This document shows, one piece after another, positions 62,977 to 64,000 of a DNA stretch of 64,000 bases. Origin of the DNA: Desulfosarcina sp. BuS5 (GTDB lineage: Bacteria; Desulfobacterota; Desulfobacteria; Desulfobacterales; BuS5). The notes beneath the pieces were generated by a model. It had not been told where the DNA came from. It worked only from the letters and a program-made list of their open reading frames with translations, and made no database searches. The stretch lies in NCBI RefSeq assembly GCF_028752835.1, contig NZ_CP087952.1:186001-250000 (forward strand), in the 5' to 3' direction. The stretch's first letter is position 1, and each line of letters begins with the position of its first letter. The position numbers were made by a program, and so were the translations under genes.

Positions 62977-64000
<1,024 letters not shown>

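Overview
The window looks like chromosomal DNA of a sulfate-reducer-type bacterium, most likely Desulfobacterota (Desulfobacteria). The reasons are its AT-rich background, an MEP-pathway ispH next to CooT- and DUF3842-type small genes, a eukaryote/archaeal-type prolyl-tRNA synthetase, many NtrB/NtrC-style two-component proteins, and two inorganic-anion transporter families (SLC13 and SulP). No sulfate-reduction enzymes, tRNAs or rRNAs were seen, so the assignment is an inference.

Layout. 1-7 kb (minus strand): a heterodimeric ABC exporter, ogt, ispH, cooT-like, DUF3842, a NYN nuclease, and a visibly broken parB-parA pair. 7-15 kb (plus): a BepA-like M48/TPR protease, then an acyl-CoA operon (CaiB CoA-transferase, two MaoC-type hydratases, a small Cys-rich protein, an HMG-CoA-synthase-like protein fused to DUF35, a thiolase, an MBL hydrolase). 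15-26.4 kb: an island-like stretch. A GC-richer TetR-MexAB-OprM-type RND operon and a UspA gene are flanked by IS607 and IS1634 remnants, a decayed YfiR/CHASE8 sensor pair, a partial duplication of the outer-membrane gene and a broken MBL nuclease. 26.4-31.2 kb: mtnP, then a CBS protein and an ADP-forming acyl-CoA synthetase/GNAT fusion behind a good sigma-54 promoter.

31-52 kb is dominated by signalling. One block is dCache histidine kinase - response regulator - SLC13 transporter - REC/kinase hybrid. It is followed by another regulator and a NifA-like activator interrupted by an in-frame TAG. After rlpA, lon, hsp20 and a TetR gene comes a second block: SulP transporter - cytidylate-kinase-like/BON/REC fusion - dCache kinase - response regulator - degenerate kinase. 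The two blocks have paralogous sensors and look like duplicated anion-transport signalling modules; this is the best candidate for an undescribed system. 52-64 kb holds housekeeping genes (proS, relA/spoT, rpmB, purA), an HDOD protein, a CbbQ-type AAA+ ATPase, a TraB protein, a response regulator and a CheX-CheX-FliN fusion.

A dispersed palindromic repeat of about 105-155 bp (ends TATAG...CTATA, conserved CACAAGGCCAGAGG and CGATAACGCAGTG cores) occurs in eight complete or near-complete copies and several fragments between 11 and 60 kb. It often touches gene ends, supplies stop codons, and once carries a second nested palindromic element with an apparent TTA target duplication.
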